A DNA stretch of 5,552 nt from JBJKPP01 sp046706145. Lineage in GTDB: Bacteria > Bacteroidota > Ignavibacteria > Ignavibacteriales > Ignavibacteriaceae. Position 1 is the stretch's first letter. Each line of letters opens with the position of its first letter. The translations under genes and the position numbers were made by a program. Positions 1-5,552 of the stretch are shown here, piece after piece. Location: contig JBJKPP010000069.1 of the NCBI GenBank assembly GCA_046706145.1, forward strand, positions 1 through 5,552, given 5' to 3'. The notes beneath the pieces were generated by a model. That model saw only the letters and a program-made list of their open reading frames with translations, was not told the DNA's origin and made no database searches.

Positions 1-43
1 AAAAACAAATGTTTCATTTCGTTTATGTATTTATTACGTGTAA

Positions 44-165
44 GAACTAACAGGTCACCTTACGTACAGTCTTAATCTTAATCATGCTCTTAATCGGGAA
101 AAAATTGAGCAAGATTAAGAGAAAGAATAAGATTAAGAACTTTTTTGCGTAACATGAACTAACAG
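44..165. repeat. 10-base direct repeats flanking the stem-loop
   Basis: GAACTAACAG occurs at 44-53 and again at 156-165, bracketing the stem-loop. The similarity extends leftwards with a gap (CGTGTAA before the first copy, CGTAACAT before the second). Just inside the repeats TTACG at 60-64 is matched by CGTAA at 148-152 in inverted orientation. The arrangement resembles a small non-autonomous element with a target-site duplication, but a 10-base match in AT-rich DNA can also arise by chance, so this is tentative. Confidence 0.3.
70..146 (+). terminator. Long AU-rich stem-loop followed by T6; candidate terminator
   Basis: Bases 70-95 pair with 113-138 in 23 of 26 positions (mismatches at 81/127, 84/124 and 86/122) around a 17-base loop at 96-112. 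Six Ts follow at 141-146, which is the layout of a rho-independent terminator for a + strand gene ending to the left of the window or within the first 75 bases. There is no A-tract on the left side, so it would act in one direction only. Against a standard terminator: the stem is almost all A-T, the loop is long, and the stem is built of repeated hexamers (CTTAAT on the left, ATTAAG on the right), which suggests that it may be a repeat element or a protein-binding palindrome instead. Confidence 0.4.
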
Positions 166-242
166 CTAATTGTATGGGTATATATGAGAATAACCATTAA
201 CGAAAAAAATATAGAGAAAACTCAAACAAAAAACATTAGTAC

Positions 243-274
243 AATTACCGATAGAGTACCGTATAATTACCGAT
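243..274 (+). promoter_or_regulatory. Three TACCG boxes at 11-base spacing; candidate operator
   Basis: AATTACCGAT is present at 243-252 and 265-274, a 22-base period, and the core TACCG also occurs midway at 257-261, so the cores begin at 246, 257 and 268. Spacing of 11 bases puts all three on one face of the helix, as in direct-repeat sites of OmpR/PhoB-type regulators (known for that family; the regulator here is unknown). A perfect TATAAT at 262-267 lies between the second and third boxes, but no good -35 hexamer is seen 16-18 bases before it. The cluster lies about 105-135 bases before the TPR gene. Confidence 0.35.
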
Positions 275-343
275 GTTTTTTATAGTGATGGATTAATTTC
301 ATTACTATGGAAAATTAACCACCTCAAATTCTTAATTATTCCC

Positions 344-373
344 TTGAAACCGCCTCATTATTTCCTATTTTTG
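344..373 (+). promoter_or_regulatory. Candidate promoter of the TPR-clpX unit
   Basis: TTG at 344-346 and TATTTTTG at 366-373 are separated by 19 bases, matching the Bacteroidota-type -33/-7 pattern TTG-N(about 19-21)-TAnnTTTG. Read as a sigma70 promoter the same place gives TTGAAA (344-349) and TATTTT (366-371) with a 16-base spacer. Both readings put the transcription start at about 378-382, that is on the start codon at 379, so a transcript from it would be leaderless or nearly so. No Shine-Dalgarno sequence precedes the gene, which is consistent with that. The pattern is short and AT-rich, so chance is possible. Confidence 0.4.
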
Positions 374-378
374 AATTT

Positions 379-2211
379 ATGAAAATCAGGATACTTTTTA
401 TTTCTGTTTTATTTATGGGGATTTGTTTTGCCCAAATCAACAATGATTTTAATAATCGTTATATGCTTGCCCAGAGTTACCAACAGGCAGGTGAATTAGA
501 GAAAGCGAAAAGTATTTATGAAAGTTTATATGCATCCCAGCCTAATAATTACCGTTTGTTTCAGGATCTAAATAATATTTACCTCGATTTGAAGGATTAC
601 AATTCTTCAATTCAACTTATAGAACTTAGAATAAAAAGTGACCCGAATATAGATTTATATGGACTGCTTGGAAGTTCATACTATCTGATGGGAAACGATA
701 ATAAAGCTTTCGAAGTTTGGGATAATGGATTGAAAGCGTTTCCTGCTTCCGAAACAAATTATAGAGTAATAGCAAACTATGCAATAGAAAGAAGAGCATT
801 TGATAAAGCAATAGTATATTTAAAAAAGGGGCAGGAAATATCTAAAAATCCGGAGGTGTATTCTTTTGAACTTGCAAATCTTTACGCTGTTACAATGCAG
901 TATAAAAATGCTGCAGATGAGTATTGTATGATTTTATCAAAAAATTCCAATCAGTTAAACATAGTTGAAAGCAGAGTATTATCTTACACTAATAAACCAG
1001 ATGCACTTTCTCAAACTATTAAGGCTTTCGAAGAGTGTGGAAACAGTGACGACGTAAGCTTCAATTACCTGCTTGCAAGACTTTACGTTGAGAATAAATC
1101 ATACGATAAAGCATTGAATATGTATGAAGAAATAGACGATAAGCAGGGCGACCAAGGAGCGGAATTATTTCACTTTGCCCAAACACTTTTAAGTGAAAAA
1201 GAGTATGACCTTTCCGCCAAAGTTTATAACGAAGTGATAGATAAATATCCGGATTCCCCATTGATACCGAGTGCAAAATTAGGTTACGCAAAAACTCTTG
1301 AACAAAGCATAGTTGATGAAACAGATACTACAAGCTGGAGACCATTTAAACAAACAGATTTGCAGAACGCTGATTTATTTGATAAAGTTATAAATGCTTA
1401 TCAGCAAATCCCGAAAGTTTATCCAAATACGGAAGTTGCGGAAGAAGCATATCTACAGATTGGAAATATTAAATATCACGACCAGGACAAGTTAGATGAA
1501 GCTGAAGAATATTATGACAGAATCGTTACTCAATCTTCTATGTCAAAGTTTGCGCCTGCGGCCTATTCTGAATTAGGGAATTTGTATTTATGCAAAGGAG
1601 ATTTAAAAAAAGCAGCGTACAATTTTTCACAGGTAAGCAAATGTCCCAAAGCAACCGATGATAATAAAAATGAAGCTGAATATAATTTGGCGCAGGTTTA
1701 TTTCTTCCAAGATAATTTCAAGCAAGCAGGAGAAACTCTTAACAATTTGCTTCAGAATCTAAAGGCTAACTCGGCAAATGATGCAATCGAACTTTCTATG
1801 ATTATAAATACATCAAAAGGAGATTCGTCTTCTTTGGCGGATTTCGCTGATGCTGAATTCTTAACTGCCCAGAAGAAATATGAACAGGCTGCTGAAAAGT
1901 ATAAATTAATCGCAGAAAATCAGCGGGCATTTACCCTAAACAATATTGCCGAACTTCGGGAAGCGGAAATGGAACTTGCTTTAAATAACTATGGTAAGTC
2001 AATTGAAATGCTGGAAAATATTTCTAAAGAGGGAGAAAGCAACATTTATGCTGATAAGGCATTATATTTGTTGGCTAAGATTTATCAGTTTGGGCTGAAA
2101 AATGATGCAAAAGCTATTGAGAGCTATCAAAATTTACTTGAAAAATACCCAAACTCCTTATATCTTGATGATGCAAGAGATCAAATAATAAAATTGAAAA
2201 AGATAAGCTAA
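379..2211 (+). CDS. Exported tetratricopeptide-repeat (TPR) protein
   Basis: A 610-residue protein with an N-terminal Sec signal peptide (residues 1-18: M-K-I-R, hydrophobic core, C-F-A then Q at 19), so the mature part probably lies in the periplasm or on an outer-membrane face. Nearly all of the rest is helical TPR-like sequence. Clear units with the A-(x)-Y-Y-(x)-G-(x)-A-(x)-Y pattern are near residues 26-59, 60-89, 92-125, 159-190, 263-296, 355-388, 393-425, 432-465 and 559-594. The last unit (ALYLLAKIYQ then KYPNSLYLDDAR) resembles the TPRs of BamD/YbgF-type envelope proteins. TPR arrays are protein-protein scaffolds; no catalytic domain or transmembrane segment other than the signal is seen. 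Cys16 is not in a lipobox because Ile precedes it. The start is chosen because the signal peptide begins exactly there; no Shine-Dalgarno sequence is visible. Its stop overlaps the clpX start. The specific partner or process is unknown. Confidence 0.9.
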   Translation: MKIRILFISVLFMGICFAQINNDFNNRYMLAQSYQQAGELEKAKSIYESLYASQPNNYRLFQDLNNIYLDLKDYNSSIQLIELRIKSDPNIDLYGLLGSSYYLMGNDNKAFEVWDNGLKAFPASETNYRVIANYAIERRAFDKAIVYLKKGQEISKNPEVYSFELANLYAVTMQYKNAADEYCMILSKNSNQLNIVESRVLSYTNKPDALSQTIKAFEECGNSDDVSFNYLLARLYVENKSYDKALNMYEEIDDKQGDQGAELFHFAQTLLSEKEYDLSAKVYNEVIDKYPDSPLIPSAKLGYAKTLEQSIVDETDTTSWRPFKQTDLQNADLFDKVINAYQQIPKVYPNTEVAEEAYLQIGNIKYHDQDKLDEAEEYYDRIVTQSSMSKFAPAAYSELGNLYLCKGDLKKAAYNFSQVSKCPKATDDNKNEAEYNLAQVYFFQDNFKQAGETLNNLLQNLKANSANDAIELSMIINTSKGDSSSLADFADAEFLTAQKKYEQAAEKYKLIAENQRAFTLNNIAELREAEMELALNNYGKSIEMLENISKEGESNIYADKALYLLAKIYQFGLKNDAKAIESYQNLLEKYPNSLYLDDARDQIIKLKKIS

Positions 2212-3461
2212 TGAGTAAAAAACAGAATCAGAAAATTGTGAAATGTTCATTTTGCGGCAGAGAAGGCAGCGAAGTCGGCAGTATGATTGCAGGTCCCGAT
2301 GTTTACATCTGCGATGTATGTATTGAAAGCAGTGTGGATATTCTAAAGAATAATCTTGCTGCATATTCGAATCAAAAAACAAAAAGCATTCAGAAACATA
2401 CGCCTGAATCCATTAAAAAAACTTTAGATGAATATGTAATTGGCCAGGAAAAAGCTAAGAAAGTTTTGTCAGTTGCTGTGTACAATCATTATAAGAGAAT
2501 CAATTCCAAATCCTCTTTTTTTGAACTCGATGATGTAGAGATTGAAAAAAGTAATATCTTGTTAATTGGACCAACGGGAGTTGGAAAAACTTTGCTGGCA
2601 CAGACTCTTGCTAAAATTCTGGAAGTTCCTTTTGCAATAGCAGACGCTACTACTTTAACAGAGGCCGGTTATGTTGGTGATGATGTTGAAACTGTATTAG
2701 TTCATCTTCTGCAGTCTGCCGATTATAATTTGGAAAGGGCTCAAAAAGGTATCGTTTATATTGATGAAATTGACAAGATTGCAAGAAAAAGTGAAAGCAC
2801 ATCTATAACGAGAGATGTTTCGGGTGAAGGTGTGCAGCAAGCATTGCTAAAAATTTTGGAAGGAACAATTGCAGGTGTTCCTCCCAAAGGCGGCAGAAAA
2901 CATCCCGAACAAAGCCTTATAAACATAAATACAAAAAATATTTTATTTATTGTAGGCGGCGCTTTCGAAGGCATTGACAAAGTAGTTGCTGCGAGAATTA
3001 ATAAAAATATAATGGGCTTCACCTCGGATAATAAAGACAAAATAAAGATGGAAGAAAACCTTCTGGAATATATTCAGCCCGATGACTTACTTAAATTTGG
3101 TTTAATCCCGGAACTTATCGGAAGAATTCCTGTAATTGCACCGCTGCACTCATTATCCTTTGAAGCCCTAAAAAGTATTTTAACCGAGCCAAAAAACGCA
3201 ATACTAAAGCAATATAAAAAGTTACTTATGCTGGAAGACATTGAATTAGAATTTGACCCTCTGTCAATTGATGCTATTGTGAAGAAAGCAATGGAACGTA
3301 AAACCGGTGCCAGAGCGTTAAGGTCTATAGTTGAAGAATTTATGCTCGATGTTATGTATCAATTACCCGGGAAAAAGGATGTTGACAAATGTATTATCAC
3401 CAGGGATGTGGTTGAGAAGAAAGCCCAACCTATTTATTTAGAAGATAGAAAATCTGCTTAG
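2211..3461 (+). CDS. clpX: ATP-dependent Clp protease ATP-binding subunit ClpX
   Basis: ClpX is the hexameric AAA+ unfoldase that recognises tagged substrates and feeds them to the ClpP peptidase in the cytoplasm. This 416-residue protein is full length (E. coli ClpX is 424). Visible in order: N-terminal zinc-binding domain with Cys12, Cys15, Cys34 and Cys37; Walker A GPTGVGKT at 120-127; pore-1 loop GYVG at 153-156; Walker B with VYIDE at 182-186; RDVSGEGVQQALLKILEGT-type segment at 201-219; pore-2 RKH at 229-231; MGF at 268-270, the counterpart of the IGF loop that docks on ClpP; arginine finger Arg305 in LIPELIGR; sensor-2 Arg368 in GAR. All key residues are present, so it should be active and ClpP-competent. 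Its ATG shares one base with the TAA of the TPR gene and has no good Shine-Dalgarno sequence, which suggests translational coupling. No clpP or tig gene lies next to it in this window. Confidence 0.98.
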   Translation: MSKKQNQKIVKCSFCGREGSEVGSMIAGPDVYICDVCIESSVDILKNNLAAYSNQKTKSIQKHTPESIKKTLDEYVIGQEKAKKVLSVAVYNHYKRINSKSSFFELDDVEIEKSNILLIGPTGVGKTLLAQTLAKILEVPFAIADATTLTEAGYVGDDVETVLVHLLQSADYNLERAQKGIVYIDEIDKIARKSESTSITRDVSGEGVQQALLKILEGTIAGVPPKGGRKHPEQSLININTKNILFIVGGAFEGIDKVVAARINKNIMGFTSDNKDKIKMEENLLEYIQPDDLLKFGLIPELIGRIPVIAPLHSLSFEALKSILTEPKNAILKQYKKLLMLEDIELEFDPLSIDAIVKKAMERKTGARALRSIVEEFMLDVMYQLPGKKDVDKCIITRDVVEKKAQPIYLEDRKSA

Positions 3462-3499
3462 CACACAGCGATATTTATTTGATTTAGTTAGGTATTCGT

Positions 3500-4756
3500 A
3501 TGAAATTTAAAATTGCACTTTTTGTCCTTTCTTTTTTCTTCCTTGCCAGAGCACAATCCAAGATTTTAATATATATGGACCTGAAACAAACTGACCATTT
3601 GCGGGCATATGGAATTACTTATAATGCACTGGCCAAAGGAATAAAGGCTGATTGGCTGCTGAATTACCGCGGTGGTTCTTTTATGATTGATTATAATGAA
3701 GATGTTGCGAATCAGTGCAGGGTAGAAGGTGTTGCTTTTGATGAGTTAAGTACCGAGCAAGCTGCAGATATTTATTCTACTGTACAAAGCGATGATAATA
3801 ATATGGCTGTTGTCCGGCTGGAGAAAGCACCTAAAATTGCTGTGTACGTGCCACCAGGATTTTTACCCTGGGATGATGCCGTGACTATGGTGTTGCAATA
3901 TGCTCACATTCCGTATACAAAAGTTTGGAATGATGAAATTCTAAATGGTGATCTTTCTAAGTTTGACTGGCTGCATTTACATCACGAAGATTTCACTGGA
4001 CAATATGGAAAATTCTATGCTAGCTTTGGAAATGCACAATGGTATATTGATGAGCAAATGATGTACGAAAAAGATGCAAAGAAGAACGGTTTTAAAAAAG
4101 TCTCTAATATGATGAAAGCAGTTGCCCTGGCTATCAGGAATTATGTTGCAAAAGGTGGATTTTTATTTGCCATGTGTTCAGCTACCGATTCATACGATAT
4201 CGCGCTTGCTGCCTTGCATACGGATATTTGTGCTCCGATGTATGACGGTGATCCGGAAGATCCTGATGCGAATAAAAAGCTTGATTTTTCTCAAACGCTT
4301 GCTTTTCAGAATTTTAAAGTTGATTTGAATCCTTACGATTATGAAAAAAGCAATATCAATGTTACACAAGCTGAAATTGGAAACCCTGCTGATGATTATT
4401 TTACCCTATTTGATTTTTCGGCGAAATATGATCCTGTTCCAACTATGCTGACGCAAGACCATGTGAATGTTATTCATGGTTTTATGGGACAAACGACAAT
4501 GTTCCATAAAGAATTTATAAAGCCAGACGTAACAATTTTAGGTATGAGAAAAGGAACTGATCAAGTTAAATATATTCATGGTAATTATGGAAGGGGCACT
4601 TTTACTTTTTATGGAGGACATGATCCCGAAGATTATATCCATGAGGTTGGTGATCCGCCGACTGATCTTTCTTTGCACAAAAATTCACCTGGTTATAGAT
4701 TGATTCTTAATAATGTACTTTTCCCGGCGGCAAAGCAAAAGAAACTTAAAACCTAA
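3500..4756 (+). CDS. Exported protein of the family labelled 'asparagine synthetase B', function unknown
   Basis: A 418-residue protein with a signal peptide (residues 1-18, A-R-A then Q19), so it is probably periplasmic. I recognise the family from Bacteroidota and Ignavibacteria genomes, where it is often named asparagine synthetase B. That name is not supported: there is no Cys2 glutaminase domain and no PP-loop synthetase domain. Highly characteristic stretches are DWLLNYRGGSF (51-61), WDDAVT (124-129), DWLHLHHEDFTGQYGKF (156-172), FAMCSATD (223-230), DGDPEDP (249-255), VPTMLTQ (313-319) and GGHDPEDY (372-379). From about residue 111 the order strand (KIAVYVP), helix, strand ending in HLHHEDF, then GGFLFAMCSATD and a terminal GHDPE resembles a class I glutamine-amidotransferase-like fold with Cys226, His374 and Glu377 as possible triad. 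This is inference. It starts 38 bases after clpX with a weak AGG (3490-3492) ahead of the ATG. Confidence 0.8.
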   Translation: MKFKIALFVLSFFFLARAQSKILIYMDLKQTDHLRAYGITYNALAKGIKADWLLNYRGGSFMIDYNEDVANQCRVEGVAFDELSTEQAADIYSTVQSDDNNMAVVRLEKAPKIAVYVPPGFLPWDDAVTMVLQYAHIPYTKVWNDEILNGDLSKFDWLHLHHEDFTGQYGKFYASFGNAQWYIDEQMMYEKDAKKNGFKKVSNMMKAVALAIRNYVAKGGFLFAMCSATDSYDIALAALHTDICAPMYDGDPEDPDANKKLDFSQTLAFQNFKVDLNPYDYEKSNINVTQAEIGNPADDYFTLFDFSAKYDPVPTMLTQDHVNVIHGFMGQTTMFHKEFIKPDVTILGMRKGTDQVKYIHGNYGRGTFTFYGGHDPEDYIHEVGDPPTDLSLHKNSPGYRLILNNVLFPAAKQKKLKT

Positions 4757-4827
4757 GAAAATTTACTTTAAATTTGCCTTAGACATTTTAAAAATAGTCT
4801 GATTGGACTTTAGCGGAGATTTTAGAC
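4757..4827 (+). promoter_or_regulatory. Spacer before the FAH gene with a palindrome and half a promoter
   Basis: This 71-base gap holds TAAATTTG at 4769-4776, which fits the TAnnTTTG element of Bacteroidota promoters, but no TTG is found about 19 bases before it, so it is only half a promoter. AGAC at 4781-4784 and GTCT at 4797-4800 enclose an ATTTTAAAAAT core and could form a small hairpin or an operator; no T-tract follows, so it is not a standard terminator. An independent transcript for the downstream gene is possible but weakly supported. Confidence 0.25.
4815..4818 (+). promoter_or_regulatory. Ribosome binding site of the FAH-family gene
   Basis: GGAG lies nine bases before the ATG at 4828 and fixes that start. 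It is the clearest Shine-Dalgarno sequence in the window; the TPR gene and clpX have none worth calling. Confidence 0.6.
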
Positions 4828-5484
4828 ATGAAAAAAATAAAAATTCGAAACTCCTCAGAAGAATACACAATTGAAAAAATAGTATGCGTGGGTAAAAATT
4901 ATGCTGAACATGCAAAAGAACTTGGCGGCGAAGTTCCTGAAAAACCATTGATATTTTTGAAACCTACTTCTGCGGTTATTTATTCAAAAGGGAAAGTTAT
5001 TAAGCCATCTTTTACAAAAAATCTTCACCATGAAGCAGAACTGGTTTTGTTAATAGGTAAAAAAATTAAAAATGCTGATCTAGATGATTCCGAAGATGCT
5101 ATAATTGGTTACGGAGTTGGTCTAGATATGACTTTAAGAGACGTTCAAAATGAACTAAAGCAAAAAGGAAACCCATGGACAATTTCCAAATGCTTTGACA
5201 CTTCTGCCGTTTTATCAGACTTTATTCTTAAGAGAGATTATAAGTTAAATTTGGAAGAAGAAATAATTTTAACTGTAAATGGAAATATTAAGCAAAAAGC
5301 TAAGCTAAATACAATGATGGTTAAACCCGTTGAATTGGTACAATATATTTCATCTCTTATGACCCTCGAAAAAGGGGATTTAATATTTACAGGAACACCG
5401 GCAGGGGTAAGCAAAGTAGAGCCAGGTGATAAACTGACCGCAAAAATTTCAGGTGTTGGCGAACTTGAATGTGAAATAACTTGA
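4828..5484 (+). CDS. Fumarylacetoacetate hydrolase family protein, FAHD1/YcgM-like
   Basis: A 218-residue cytosolic enzyme, the usual length of the single-domain FAH group that includes human FAHD1 (acylpyruvate hydrolase and oxaloacetate decarboxylase) and E. coli YcgM. These enzymes use Mg2+ or Mn2+ to cleave C-C bonds in, or tautomerise, small 2-oxo acids. All recognised active-site positions are present with a constant two-residue offset from human FAHD1: metal ligands Glu69, Glu71 (HHEAEL) and Asp100 (LDMTLRD); Arg104, Gln107 and Lys121; and the lid pair His28/Glu31 in GKNYAEHAKEL. The closing TGTPAGV is at 188-194. No signal peptide is seen. It follows gene 3 after 71 bases, and no terminator separates it from what follows. 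Exact substrate cannot be told from sequence: acylpyruvate hydrolysis, oxaloacetate decarboxylation and oxaloacetate tautomerisation are all possible. Confidence 0.92.
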   Translation: MKKIKIRNSSEEYTIEKIVCVGKNYAEHAKELGGEVPEKPLIFLKPTSAVIYSKGKVIKPSFTKNLHHEAELVLLIGKKIKNADLDDSEDAIIGYGVGLDMTLRDVQNELKQKGNPWTISKCFDTSAVLSDFILKRDYKLNLEEEIILTVNGNIKQKAKLNTMMVKPVELVQYISSLMTLEKGDLIFTGTPAGVSKVEPGDKLTAKISGVGELECEIT

Positions 5485-5510
5485 TATTTTCTTGTCTTTT
5501 TTGATTTTCT

Positions 5511-5549
5511 ATGAAAAAATTAACTTTTCTTATTTTCTTTTCATTTTAA
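5511..5549 (+). other. Signal-peptide-like start that stops after 12 codons
   Basis: ATG at 5511, 26 bases after the FAH gene stop, reads MKKLTFLIFFSF and then TAA at 5547-5549. The residues look like the beginning of a Sec signal peptide (two Lys, then a hydrophobic run), as in genes 1 and 3, but the frame closes near the window edge. It could be the start of a fourth exported protein broken by a frameshift or sequence error in the T-rich stretch, or chance in T-rich DNA, since any pyrimidine-rich strand encodes Phe, Leu and Ser. No Shine-Dalgarno sequence precedes it. Confidence 0.25.
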
Positions 5550-5552
5550 TAT

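Larger units (their letters stand above)
1..378. other. Gene-free upstream region with several structured elements
   Basis: No reading frame here looks like a real gene. At the left edge two + strand frames are open from the window boundary and stop at 48-50 and 73-75, so either could be the tail of an upstream gene. On the - strand an ATG at 17-15 (reading M-K-H-L-F and off the edge) could be the start of a divergent gene. The sequence cannot decide between these. The rest of the region holds a stem-loop with flanking direct repeats (44-165), 11-base-phased TACCG boxes (243-274) and a promoter candidate (344-373), described separately. Bases 166-235 show nothing beyond AT-rich sequence. Confidence 0.7.

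Noticed and set aside
1..75. Open frames at the left edge (+ strand to 50 or 75; - strand start at 17)
   Set aside because: All are under 26 codons inside the window and mutually incompatible; none can be assigned to a product, so none is called as a gene.
285..305. Small imperfect stem-loop (GTGATGGA with TTTCATTAC) as a riboswitch or terminator
   Set aside because: Eight pairs only if two G-U pairs are allowed, with no T-tract and no match to a known riboswitch; probably chance in AT-rich DNA.
427..432. Cys16 of the TPR protein as a lipoprotein attachment site
   Set aside because: The residue before it is Ile, which does not fit the Gly/Ala/Ser required at -1 of a lipobox; cleavage after Ala18 fits better.
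2756..3040. 94-codon open frame on the - strand inside clpX
   Set aside because: It is antisense to highly conserved ClpX coding sequence, has no family likeness, and its composition follows from the ClpX codons.
4122..4328. 68-codon + strand frame inside gene 3
   Set aside because: It lies in an alternative frame entirely within a conserved gene (covering the FAMCSATD region) and has no ribosome binding site or recognisable domain.
5485..5510. Terminator after the FAH gene
   Set aside because: The stretch is T-rich but no inverted repeat precedes the Ts.

Overview
The window is AT-rich and holds four complete genes, all on the + strand and tightly packed, behind a 378-base leader region with no convincing gene. 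The gene content points to a Gram-negative member of the FCB group (Bacteroidota/Chlorobi/Ignavibacteria), most likely an Ignavibacteria-like lineage. The reasons are the low GC, a promoter-like TTG-N19-TAnnTTTG pattern of the Bacteroidota type, weak or absent Shine-Dalgarno sequences on most genes, signal peptides followed by AQ, and a secreted protein family that I know mainly from Bacteroidota and Ignavibacteria. The assignment is an inference from style and recognised families, not from a marker gene alignment.

Layout: bases 1-378 are non-coding as far as can be seen. They carry a long imperfect stem-loop built from CTTAAT/ATTAAG hexamers and followed by six Ts (70-146), a 10-base direct repeat on either side of it, three TACCG boxes spaced exactly 11 bases apart (246-272), and a candidate promoter (344-373) ending six bases before the first gene. 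Gene 1 (379-2211) is an exported tetratricopeptide-repeat protein. Its stop overlaps the start of gene 2 (2211-3461), clpX, by one base. Gene 3 (3500-4756) is an exported protein of a conserved but functionally uncharacterised family, often labelled 'asparagine synthetase B'; its sequence instead suggests a class I glutamine-amidotransferase-like fold. Gene 4 (4828-5484) is a fumarylacetoacetate-hydrolase-family enzyme with the full FAHD1-type active site. The last 68 bases are T-rich and contain a signal-peptide-like start that hits a stop after 12 codons.

How the genes relate: genes 1 and 2 look translationally coupled, gene 3 follows after 38 bases and gene 4 after 71 bases, so a single transcript is possible. 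They do not form an obvious pathway: two products are exported, ClpX is a cytosolic unfoldase, and the FAH enzyme is a small-molecule enzyme. No clpP or tig gene accompanies clpX here. I see no mobile-element genes, CRISPR array, tRNA or rRNA. The most interesting points are the possible Cys-His-Glu triad in gene 3 and the structured region upstream of gene 1; the rest is ordinary housekeeping sequence.
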